DNA of 19,355 bases from Gammaproteobacteria bacterium (GTDB lineage: Bacteria > Pseudomonadota > Gammaproteobacteria > Arenicellales > Poriferihabitantaceae): NCBI GenBank assembly GCA_024679435.1, contig JAIBDK010000008.1, positions 1 to 19,355 on the forward strand, given 5' to 3'. How positions within the stretch are numbered: the first letter of the stretch is position 1; each line of letters starts with the position of its first letter. Under the pieces are notes generated by a model. It saw nothing but the letters and a program-made list of their open reading frames with translations, did not search any database and was not told the origin of the DNA. This document shows positions 1 through 6,679 of the stretch, in pieces. A program made the position numbers and the translations under genes.

Positions 1-34
1 ATGAATCTCATAATAAATTAATAAAAGCAGGAAT

Positions 35-59
35 AAAAAACCCGGCTCAAAGAACCGGG
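35..59 (-). terminator. Rho-independent terminator, minus strand
   Basis: Read on the minus strand, CCCGG (59-55) pairs with CCGGG (45-41). The stem continues through one G-U wobble to eight pairs closing a three-base loop, and is followed by six T (40-35). On the plus strand the wobble becomes a C-A mismatch and no T run follows, so the structure favours minus-strand transcripts. No convincing minus-strand protein gene lies to its right, so it may end a small RNA. Confidence 0.75.
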
Positions 60-243
60 CTCATATCCGACACACTCTGGTCATTCAGAGTCATGCTTCA
101 GTCATCCATAACTGATACCGTTCTGGCGCTTCTTTTAGTCGAACAGAGTAATGACTCTAAACATACTGCGCAACCTTTTCCTATTCCTGAAACAACTTAT
201 ACATCGAGCTTGATCCTTCAAACAGCGCCAAAACAATCCGGAC
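35..243 (-). ncRNA. Possible CRP-dependent small RNA, minus strand
   Basis: This is inferred from spacing alone. The CRP-type site at 277-292 has its centre at 284.5. On the minus strand, a -10 candidate GACGAT (255-250), preceded by an extended -10 TG (258-257), lies where a class II CRP promoter would have it, giving a start near 243. The hexamer matches the consensus at only three positions. A transcript from there would reach the terminator at 35-59 after about 205 bases. It would carry the hairpin ACTCTG/CAGAGT (74-91). No open frame with a good ribosome binding site fills it. Confidence 0.25.
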
Positions 244-253
244 GACCATATCG

Positions 254-277
254 TCACATAATCCATGAATCATGGAT
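254..277. repeat. Operator-like inverted repeat
   Basis: ATCCATG (261-267) and CATGGAT (271-277) form a perfect seven-base inverted repeat around AAT. The dyad extends outward to TCAC (254-257) against GTGA (278-281) if ATA at 258-260 is bulged out. It directly abuts the CRP-type site at 277-292. A third copy of ATCCATG occurs at 321-327. The arrangement looks like a transcription-factor binding cluster; the factor is unknown. Confidence 0.45.
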
Positions 278-292
278 GTGAAAAAAGTCACA
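277..292. promoter_or_regulatory. CRP/Vfr-type binding site
   Basis: TGTGA (277-281), six bases, then TCACA (288-292): both half-sites match the CRP consensus core exactly at the correct spacing. It could serve either strand. A class I arrangement on the plus strand would use the weak -35 TTGGTC (312-317) and -10 AACAAT (336-341). A class II arrangement on the minus strand would use GACGAT (255-250). Confidence 0.6.
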
Positions 293-421
293 TATCAACC
301 ATCAATACCTTTTGGTCACAATCCATGGGTTCCTTAACAATAAAAAATAGTTAGCACCCGTGAGAAACCTTAATCAATAAGGTAGACTTGACTGACAGAA
401 AAAGGTTATCCGGGAGTTGAT

Positions 422-496
422 ATGACAAATCTATTTCATTTGGCAAATATAACTGGAAAATGGTTAATCTTAAGTAAGACCTATACCGACGAATAA
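422..496 (+). CDS. Possible 24-residue small protein
   Basis: ATG at 422 is preceded by GGGAG (412-416) with a five-base spacer, a good ribosome binding site. The frame encodes 24 residues, starting MTNLFHLANI, and ends in TAA at 494-496. The product is neutral to slightly basic with a mildly hydrophobic N-terminal half, but it is not a clear membrane segment. It lies downstream of the CRP-type site at 277-292. Frames this short arise often by chance, so the ribosome binding site is the only real support. No family is recognised. Confidence 0.22.
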   Translation: MTNLFHLANITGKWLILSKTYTDE

Positions 497-838
497 GAAA
501 ATTCAAGTTGCGCATAACAACCCTATTCATCTGGATACCCTCCTTGCTCCACCGACATTTTAGCGCTTAAACTAACCTTATAGTTAGAAACAACCGGGCA
601 TAAACGTAAGGAGGTGAGCTGCCTTTTATTTAAAGACCGAAGATGCAACTTAGTGAGACTAAATGGGCATAAGTTTCGTCTGCGACTTGTCGGCTCGAAC
701 TTTACGCCAGGACCGGCTTATTTGGACTCATTCACGGTCAATTTAACTCTTCAGTGCCTCTATCCAACATGCTTAAAAATCCATAAAATTATCGAAAAGA
801 AAGTTCGTTGATTTCACAATTGCATTCTTCAGGGTAAA

Positions 839-2668
839 ATGGCCGGTGTGCGCCAATCTGCCCTTATTGTTATTGCCGGAATAGTAACCCTATCGCCGAT
901 TAAAATTATTGCCGGAGAAATTTCTCCAGAAACAAACATAAACTTTTCCGGCCACAAAACACCCCCTCACTGGGTAGTGAACCCTGCACAGGCCGGACCT
1001 GATATCCCTGCCATCGGCCAGTCGCTGTTTAGTGAATTATTTACGATTCCGAATCCATCGATTGAAAACATATCTTCGATTGGAAATCGAACGGTCAGGC
1101 TGCCCGTACCCTTTACAAAATTGGAAGCCCATTTACAAAACTACTTTGACAGCTCGTTTGAACGGCCGATTGCTGTTGTATTAATCCCCCTGGGCAGATC
1201 TCTCCAGCGCGAGGCAGCCGCGCCTGACTACTTCCTCTATCCAAGAAAATTGTTGGCGGTTGTGAATGATTCACCTGCAAGAAATCAACATTCGACCATC
1301 CTAAGAAAAAACCGACTCTTCATTGCCTATCAGGAAAAATCCCGACAGCTTGAAATAATCAGTTACAACGCATTAGCCGGAAGATTTGAATTCCAAACCG
1401 TCGAAAACTATGGAGTTGACCTGGTTCCGGAGATAAGCTACGCGAATCGAAGACTGTGTATGAGTTGTCACCAGAATGGTGCCCCTATAATGGCCAAAAG
1501 CCCCTGGCGCGAATCTAATTTCAACCCAGAGGTGGCCAGAGCAATCGCGACGGCATCACCACAGGATTCAGACGGTTTGATGGACACAATGGATCATGCC
1601 GTCATTAGTTTCGATTTGGCTACGGATTATGCTAATTATTTTTCGACCGTCCAGTTTGTCTGGCAAAATGTCTGCGGTGTTTCCCAGAAAAACTTTGAAG
1701 AAAGCCTTAATTCAACACACTGTCGCGCAACCTTATTGCGAGCCTTGCTTCAGAGAACACTCAGCGGAGGAATCGGCTTTGACGAGCAAACATTGCGCCA
1801 GAGCGGGTTGCTTGAAACGTCCCTGGAAACCTGGAATAGAAAATGGCCCAACGGTATTTTGATACCTACATCTGATATTCCTGACTTAGACCCTCTTGAT
1901 CCGGCGTTTAATTCCACGACACTATCTACCGAACAGAACACACTATTAAACCCGCTGTCGAAAAGGCCCCCAAGGGCCCATTGGAAAAAGCCCGTGTTTC
2001 GCTTTTTTGAAGGCGTAATAGAGCGGATGGCCGGCTTTGTTTCAATTACCGAAACCAGAGAGCTAGATAGTCTTTTGCGAAAATTTGGTTCATTTTTAAC
2101 ACCCGTAGAACAAGCACTGGATATGATCTGCCAGGTATCCGACTTTGAAGGCACTCATTCCAGAAAAATTATGAATTGCAAGCCTGTGGATGCATCAATT
2201 GACGCCTCTGTAAAATTCCAGATAGCGCGGACGGGCAAACAAATCACAGACCTCACTTTTCCAACCATTCGCCTGCCCGGAACCAAAATCGCGTGGAACA
2301 CTTCAGTTATTGATATTAAAATAACCGACGTCGCCAACGGAACAGTGATTCAGGGGAGTGCTTACAACACGCGGTTGAATATTTCTTCACGACTGTCTGA
2401 TGGAAATCAGATCGACGGCATTACACTAAAACTGGAAAAAGAATCTGAACTAGCGAAAGAGCGAATCAAAGCAACCCTTATATTTTCGTTAGTCAAAGAC
2501 TTTAGCCTGCTCGAATTAGCATTGCAAACATTGGTCAATGAAACCAATTCAGGGAACTCGAATAGTCTCAGCCCGCAGTCCTTCCAATATGATGTTATTG
2601 CGGGATCATTAATTAATGATATGTCTGAAATATCAAAAAATAAAACAAACCAGATTACTCTACCGTAA
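839..2668 (+). CDS. Exported protein with a single c-type haem motif
   Basis: A 609-residue protein of unrecognised function. Residues 1-25 look like a Sec signal peptide (basic start, hydrophobic run, cleavage near IIA-GE), so it should act in the periplasm or outside the cell. C207-M-S-C210-H211 is a c-type haem attachment motif, followed by QNGAPIMAKSPW, where Met could be the distal ligand. I recall uncharacterised exported proteins from marine gammaproteobacteria with a similar CxxCHQ-G-PI segment and a following tryptophan. There is only one CxxCH in about 600 residues, so most of the protein is something other than a cytochrome domain. Further cysteines occur near residues 279-295 and 430-447 and might form disulfides. 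The ATG at 839 has a weak AGGG upstream. The gene stands alone, with CRP-type sites both upstream (277-292) and downstream (2696-2711). A redox or electron-transfer role is plausible but unproven. Confidence 0.8.
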   Translation: MAGVRQSALIVIAGIVTLSPIKIIAGEISPETNINFSGHKTPPHWVVNPAQAGPDIPAIGQSLFSELFTIPNPSIENISSIGNRTVRLPVPFTKLEAHLQNYFDSSFERPIAVVLIPLGRSLQREAAAPDYFLYPRKLLAVVNDSPARNQHSTILRKNRLFIAYQEKSRQLEIISYNALAGRFEFQTVENYGVDLVPEISYANRRLCMSCHQNGAPIMAKSPWRESNFNPEVARAIATASPQDSDGLMDTMDHAVISFDLATDYANYFSTVQFVWQNVCGVSQKNFEESLNSTHCRATLLRALLQRTLSGGIGFDEQTLRQSGLLETSLETWNRKWPNGILIPTSDIPDLDPLDPAFNSTTLSTEQNTLLNPLSKRPPRAHWKKPVFRFFEGVIERMAGFVSITETRELDSLLRKFGSFLTPVEQALDMICQVSDFEGTHSRKIMNCKPVDASIDASVKFQIARTGKQITDLTFPTIRLPGTKIAWNTSVIDIKITDVANGTVIQGSAYNTRLNISSRLSDGNQIDGITLKLEKESELAKERIKATLIFSLVKDFSLLELALQTLVNETNSGNSNSLSPQSFQYDVIAGSLINDMSEISKNKTNQITLP

Positions 2669-2695
2669 AAGCTGAGCTCGATTTATTTGAGGGTA

Positions 2696-2745
2696 TGTGA
2701 CAAATATCACATCAAAACTAGCGAGATCGCCCTAGAATTAGATTC
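2696..2745 (+). promoter_or_regulatory. Class II CRP-type promoter
   Basis: TGTGACAAATATCACA (2696-2711) has perfect CRP half-sites six bases apart. A -10 box TAGAAT (2733-2738, five of six to consensus) predicts a start near 2745, placing the site centre (2703.5) at about -41.5, the classical class II distance. The -35 position (CATCAA, 2710-2715) is poor and overlaps the CRP site, as expected for an activator-dependent promoter. The spacing is seen directly; activity is inferred. Confidence 0.6.
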
Positions 2746-2748
2746 TAG
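2732..2748. repeat. Palindrome over the -10 box and start site
   Basis: CTAGAATTAGATTCTAG consists of perfect seven-base arms (2732-2738 and 2742-2748) around TAG. It covers the -10 hexamer and the predicted start of the small transcript, the usual place for a repressor operator. I do not recognise the binding protein. Confidence 0.5.
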
Positions 2749-2807
2749 ACATTCTCCTCAAAGCGGTTTAGTAGCTTATCCCCGGAGCGACCCTCCGGGG
2801 TTTTTTT
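2745..2807 (+). ncRNA. Candidate CRP-activated small RNA
   Basis: A transcript starting at the CRP-type promoter would be about 63 bases long and end at the terminator at 2780-2807. Its architecture fits an Hfq-type regulatory RNA: an unpaired pyrimidine-rich 5' segment containing CTCCTC (2754-2759, anti-Shine-Dalgarno), a small hairpin AAGC/GCTT (2761-2777), then a GC-rich terminator with seven T. There is no open frame. The segment 2743-2758 can pair with the ribosome binding site and start codon of the response regulator at 7210. It resembles in concept E. coli CyaR (CRP-activated, targets ribosome binding sites), but I see no sequence relationship. The alternative is that the terminator merely serves the haem protein gene and the promoter is fortuitous. 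Confidence 0.5.
2780..2807 (+). terminator. Rho-independent terminator, plus strand
   Basis: CCCCGGAG (2780-2787) pairs perfectly with CTCCGGGG (2793-2800) across a five-base loop, followed by seven T (2801-2807). It lacks a T run on the minus strand, so it is directional. It ends the candidate small RNA and any read-through from the haem protein gene. Confidence 0.93.
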
Positions 2808-2907
2808 ATCTAACCATCCCGTATCAAAAATGGCAACGATGAATTTAACTTTTTGAGTAGTTTCCTGGGTTCTAATCTGGATCGTCTTAAGCTAATAACT
2901 AAAAAAA

Positions 2908-4293
2908 CTAGGCTGCGATCTTTGCCAGAGCGTTGTCGATAGAGCCAACAATCTGATCTATGTCGTCCTTGGTACAAATTAACGCCGGACTCAGGCAAAG
3001 CGTGTTGTTGAATTCATGGAAGCTTCTGTTGGTTCTTCCGATCATTACACCCTGCTGGAGGCAATCTGCAGCAACAGCAGCCGCCACGGATTCATCCACC
3101 GGCTCTTTTGTTACTCGATCCTTAACCAACTCTGCACCTAAGAATAAGCCTTTCCCGCGCACATCACCTACCATCTCATACTTATCCTTGAGTTCGTGGA
3201 GCTTATCCATCATGTAGTCGCCCATTCTGTTTACATTATCAAGTAGGTTTTCCTGCTCAATTATTCGCATATTCTCAAGGGCCGCAGCGGGGCCACCTGC
3301 GCAACCACCAAACGTGCTGATATCACGAAAGAAATGCATCTTATCACTTGGATCAGCCAGAAATTCATCGAAAAGGTCCTCGGTGGTTACCGTGCAGGAA
3401 ATTGCCGCGTAGCCGCTGGCCACACCTTTTGCCATAGTGACAATATCGGGTTTAACATTGTAATGCTGATAACCGAACCACTTCCCAGTTCGGCCCATAC
3501 CACAAACCACTTCATCCATATGAATAAGAACACCATATTTAGTGCAAATTTCCTGAACCGTCTCAAAGTAACCTTCTGGAGGAGGGATCACTCCACCGCC
3601 TGCCGTAATCGGCTCAAGAATTACCGACCCTACGCTATCCGGACCTTCTTCGAGAATAACCCGCTCGAGCTCCTTCGCCGCCTGAACACCATAATCAGGA
3701 TCATCACCATTTTCCGCCCGATAAGCCATGCAGTGCGGAAATTCGACAAATCCTGGCGTGTAAGGTCCGTACTGATCCTTGCGTTGAATCTGACCGGTTG
3801 CACTTAACGCAGTAATTGTGGTGCCGTGGTAGTCACGGTCACGATAAATAATTTTGTGTTTCTTGCCATCATTTTTCAATGCGGCAAGCTGGCGAACCAG
3901 CTTGAAGCCTTTTTCATTAGCTTCAGAGCCTGAATTAGAAAAATACACTCGGTTCAATCCCGGCATTTTATCAATCAACTGGTCAGCAAACTTTGCACCC
4001 GGAATGTTTCCTGCAGAGTTAGCGAAGTAGCACATTTTTTCAAGCTGATCACGAACTGCATTGGCAATACTGGTTCGCCCATAGCCAACGTTGACGGTCC
4101 ACACACCACCAGACACTGCATCCAAATACTCCTTGCCGTTAATGTCTCTAACTCGCAGACCTTCACCTTCGACAATAACCATCGGCGCACCTTCCTGCAT
4201 CGGCTTTTGCTGAGAAAGGTGATGCCAGACATAAGCTCTGTCACTATCTACAATCGCGGCTGCATCTGCGGGGGTTTCTATTGCTCTGTTCAT
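2908..4293 (-). CDS. Class III aminotransferase, taurine-pyruvate type
   Basis: A 461-residue PLP-dependent fold-type I aminotransferase. K289 in TMAKG should form the Schiff base; D260 in HMDEV should contact the pyridine nitrogen; SGSEAN (121-126) and YHGTT (155-159) are PLP-site motifs. The blocks SGGVWTVNVGYGR, RDRDYHGTT, GRTGKWFGYQHY and FRDISTFGGC match my memory of taurine-pyruvate aminotransferase (Tpa), which converts taurine and pyruvate to sulfoacetaldehyde and alanine. Other omega-amino-acid:pyruvate transaminases are possible. The usual partners (sulfoacetaldehyde acetyltransferase, taurine transporter) are not in the window, so the substrate is uncertain. I chose the ATG at 4293; an in-frame TTG at 4353 adds 20 residues unlike the family. 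It diverges from uvrD, and an extended -10 promoter with an overlapping palindrome lies upstream. Cytoplasmic. Confidence 0.9.
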   Translation of the reverse strand: MNRAIETPADAAAIVDSDRAYVWHHLSQQKPMQEGAPMVIVEGEGLRVRDINGKEYLDAVSGGVWTVNVGYGRTSIANAVRDQLEKMCYFANSAGNIPGAKFADQLIDKMPGLNRVYFSNSGSEANEKGFKLVRQLAALKNDGKKHKIIYRDRDYHGTTITALSATGQIQRKDQYGPYTPGFVEFPHCMAYRAENGDDPDYGVQAAKELERVILEEGPDSVGSVILEPITAGGGVIPPPEGYFETVQEICTKYGVLIHMDEVVCGMGRTGKWFGYQHYNVKPDIVTMAKGVASGYAAISCTVTTEDLFDEFLADPSDKMHFFRDISTFGGCAGGPAAALENMRIIEQENLLDNVNRMGDYMMDKLHELKDKYEMVGDVRGKGLFLGAELVKDRVTKEPVDESVAAAVAADCLQQGVMIGRTNRSFHEFNNTLCLSPALICTKDDIDQIVGSIDNALAKIAA

Positions 4294-4383
4294 TTCGAAA
4301 TACCGTAAATTATGGGAAAAGACTATGATTCTAACAATACTCTGACCGGACAAATTATCAATAGAGCCAGTTAGGAATAATAC

Positions 4384-4412
4384 ATTGTACCAGCATCAAA
4401 TGTTCATTTGAT
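4384..4412 (-). promoter_or_regulatory. Extended -10 promoter with overlapping palindrome
   Basis: On the minus strand, TG (4392-4391) plus one base precedes TACAAT (4389-4384, five of six to consensus), an extended -10 element giving a start near 4377, about 84 bases before the aminotransferase ATG. No -35 box is recognisable. A perfect 18-base palindrome, ATCAAATG-TT-CATTTGAT (4395-4412), occupies the spacer and -35 region, consistent with a regulator site controlling the aminotransferase, uvrD or both. Confidence 0.5.
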
Positions 4413-4441
4413 CAATGATAAATCTTTGAGGGTTGAGCCTT

Positions 4442-4457
4442 CCCGAGTACAATCGGG
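4442..4457 (+). promoter_or_regulatory. Hairpin next to the uvrD start
   Basis: CCCGA (4442-4446) pairs with TCGGG (4453-4457) across a six-base loop and ends two bases before the chosen ATG. The only good Shine-Dalgarno string, GAGGG (4428-4432), is 27 bases from the ATG. Folding the hairpin would bring it to an effective distance of about 11 bases. Confidence 0.35.
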
Positions 4458-4459
4458 TC

Positions 4460-6628
4460 ATGGACGTTTCTCATATTTTTGACCCTCTTAATGATGCCCA
4501 GCGAGAAGCGGTTGCCGCCCCTCCCGGGCCATTGCTGGTACTTGCCGGTGCCGGCAGTGGAAAAACCCGTGTCCTAACCCACAGAATTGCCTGGTTAATC
4601 CAGGGATTGCAGGTTTCCCCCTTGTCTATCATGGCCGTAACCTTTACCAACAAGGCTTCTCGGGAAATGCGAGGAAGAATTGAAGAATTGCTTCAACTTC
4701 CCTCAGGAGGATTATGGATGGGCACATTTCACGGCATCTGCCATCGTCTTTTGCGGATGCATTATGAAGAAGCCGGTCTACCCGAAAGCTTTGAAATTCT
4801 CGACAGCGATGATCAGTACCGGCTTGTTCGCAGGGTCCTGCGAGAACTCGACCTTGATGAAGCCTATTGGCCACCCCGTCAGTTACAGTGGATGATTAAC
4901 AACCACAAGGAAGAAGCCCGTCGGCCAGAGCACCTCCCTGCGGGAAATGACAGTCAACAACAAACCTTGTTTCGGGTCTACGCAACCTATGAAGAGCTGT
5001 GCCGGAGATTCGGTCTAGTAGATTTCGCTGAGATCCTGCTTCGCACGCTGGAGTTATTCAGAAATAATCAGACAATCCGTGAAACCTACCAGAATCGATT
5101 CGAACATGTACTGGTGGATGAGTTTCAGGATACCAACACAATCCAGTATCATTGGATCAAACTTATCTCTGCCAAACACAAAAACCTGTTTGCCGTGGGT
5201 GATGATGACCAGTCCATTTATGGCTGGCGCGGTGCAAAAGTAGAAAATGTTCTCAGTTTTGAAAAAGACTTTGTCAACGCTACTGTGTTTCGACTGGAAC
5301 AGAACTATCGCTCAACCGGAAATATTCTTAACGCTGCCAACGCGGTTATATCCCACAACTCGGGGAGAATGGGCAAAGAATTATGGACCAACGAGGCGGA
5401 TGGACTGCCAATTCGCCTGTATGCCGCCAGCAACGAAATCGATGAGGCTCGATTTGTCGTGGATAGCATACAGGGTTGGGTAGAAAACGGTAACCGAAGA
5501 GATGAAACGGCTATACTGTATCGTTCAAATGCACAATCAAGAGTATTCGAGGAACAGCTTTTATCCCGCGGAATTCCCTACCGAGTCTACGGCGGACTCC
5601 GATTCTTTGAACGGGCTGAAATTAAGGATGCCCTGGCCTATATGCGCCTGATCGCCAACCGTGAATCAGATCCGGCATTTGAACGAATAGTGAATCTGCC
5701 CACTCGGGGAATAGGCAACAAAACTCTGGAAGTTGTTCGAGAACTTGCCCGGGAGCGCCAGATATCAATGTGGCAGGCATCGATAGTGACTGTTAATGAG
5801 AGTGGTTTATCACCCAGAGCATTATCTGCCGTTAGTCGATTTCTGGAACTCATAACCCAAATTGCCGCGGACACCGCAGATCTTGAGCTTGGAGAAATCA
5901 CTGATCACGTAATTAAACAAAGCGGTTTGCTTGATCACTATGGCAAGGACCGGGGCGAAATGGCTCAAGCCAGGGTGGAAAACCTTGAAGAATTGGTGAA
6001 TGCGACTCGTAACTTTATCCCCGATGAAAATGAGGAACTCGATGAGTTATCGTTGTTTCTTGCTCATGCCGCGCTGGAAGCCGGCGAAGGTCAGGCGGAA
6101 GAATGGGAGGACTGTGTTCAGCTAATGAGCTTGCATTCGGCCAAAGGTCTGGAGTTCCCTCTGGTGTTTTTATGCGGACTTGAAGAGGGACTTTTCCCTC
6201 ACCAACGTTCTATCGAAGAAGATGGACGACTCGAAGAGGAGCGCCGTCTTTGCTATGTCGGCATGACCCGTGCAATGCAACAGCTGTATATCTGTTACGC
6301 TGAGATTCGTCGATTGTACGGAAAAGAAAATTACACTCAGGCTTCACGCTTTCTTTCTGAAATTCCAGATGAATATGTAGAGGAAATTCGCACATCACGA
6401 ATTAGTCAGACAACATTTAGGGGCGGATCTAGGAGCCCAGCAAACGCAGGCACGACTGAAGGATTTAAGGGTCTGCAACCCGGCAAAGCGGTCCGGCATC
6501 ACAAATTTGGTGAGGGGATGGTGATCAACTTTGAAGGACAGGGCGCTCATGCCCGAATCCAGGTTAATTTTATTGATGTTGGCCCAAAATGGTTAATTTG
6601 TGCGTATGCTAATCTGGAGCCAATTTAA
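4460..6628 (+). CDS. uvrD: DNA helicase II (UvrD)
   Basis: A 722-residue superfamily 1A 3'-to-5' helicase that unwinds DNA during nucleotide excision repair (removing UvrC and the incised strand) and methyl-directed mismatch repair. Motifs in order: Q motif LNDAQREAV (10-18), Walker A AGAGSGKT with K35, motif Ia AVTFTNKA, Walker B VDEFQD with D220/E221 (same numbering as E. coli), motif III GDDDQSIYGWRGA, motif IV EQNYRS, motif V LMSLHSAKGLEF, motif VI VGMTRA. The C-terminal segment beginning GKAVRHHKFGEG is the tudor-like domain that binds RNA polymerase in UvrD/PcrA. The length matches E. coli (720). I chose the ATG at 4460 because the protein then begins MDVS like E. coli UvrD; an in-frame TTG at 4433 would add nine residues. 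No LexA box was recognised upstream. Confidence 0.97.
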   Translation: MDVSHIFDPLNDAQREAVAAPPGPLLVLAGAGSGKTRVLTHRIAWLIQGLQVSPLSIMAVTFTNKASREMRGRIEELLQLPSGGLWMGTFHGICHRLLRMHYEEAGLPESFEILDSDDQYRLVRRVLRELDLDEAYWPPRQLQWMINNHKEEARRPEHLPAGNDSQQQTLFRVYATYEELCRRFGLVDFAEILLRTLELFRNNQTIRETYQNRFEHVLVDEFQDTNTIQYHWIKLISAKHKNLFAVGDDDQSIYGWRGAKVENVLSFEKDFVNATVFRLEQNYRSTGNILNAANAVISHNSGRMGKELWTNEADGLPIRLYAASNEIDEARFVVDSIQGWVENGNRRDETAILYRSNAQSRVFEEQLLSRGIPYRVYGGLRFFERAEIKDALAYMRLIANRESDPAFERIVNLPTRGIGNKTLEVVRELARERQISMWQASIVTVNESGLSPRALSAVSRFLELITQIAADTADLELGEITDHVIKQSGLLDHYGKDRGEMAQARVENLEELVNATRNFIPDENEELDELSLFLAHAALEAGEGQAEEWEDCVQLMSLHSAKGLEFPLVFLCGLEEGLFPHQRSIEEDGRLEEERRLCYVGMTRAMQQLYICYAEIRRLYGKENYTQASRFLSEIPDEYVEEIRTSRISQTTFRGGSRSPANAGTTEGFKGLQPGKAVRHHKFGEGMVINFEGQGAHARIQVNFIDVGPKWLICAYANLEPI

Positions 6629-6679
6629 GACCCACGGCTTTGATCGGTCGATATCGGATCAACGAATGTTAGTTATAAC

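Larger units (their letters stand above)
62..838. other. Gene-poor region upstream of the haem protein gene
   Basis: No protein gene here is convincing. Besides the regulatory cluster at 254-327 it holds hairpins at 74-91 (six-base stem), 367-383 (ACCTTA/TAAGGT, five-base loop) and 572-587 (CTAAC/GTTAG). It also has a 24-codon ORF at 422-496 and a perfect Shine-Dalgarno string AAGGAGGTG (608-616) with no well-placed ATG after it. A GTG-started frame at 614-811 begins inside that string, so it has no ribosome binding site of its own and resembles nothing I know. Confidence 0.5.

Noticed and set aside
181..249. 22-codon minus-strand frame beginning MVVRIVLALFEG
   Set aside because: No ribosome binding site, and its ATG lies upstream of the predicted minus-strand transcript start near 243.
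93..281. 62-codon plus-strand frame
   Set aside because: No ribosome binding site, it runs into the operator and CRP-type cluster, and the product resembles nothing.
691..720. tRNA-like T-loop string GGCTCGAACTTTACGCC
   Set aside because: No matching T-stem and no cloverleaf around it.
614..811. 65-codon frame starting with GTG inside a perfect Shine-Dalgarno string
   Set aside because: The start codon overlaps the Shine-Dalgarno itself, so initiation there is unlikely, and no family resemblance was seen.
4294..4459. LexA (SOS) box upstream of uvrD
   Set aside because: No CTGT-N8-ACAG-like sequence is visible in the divergent gap.
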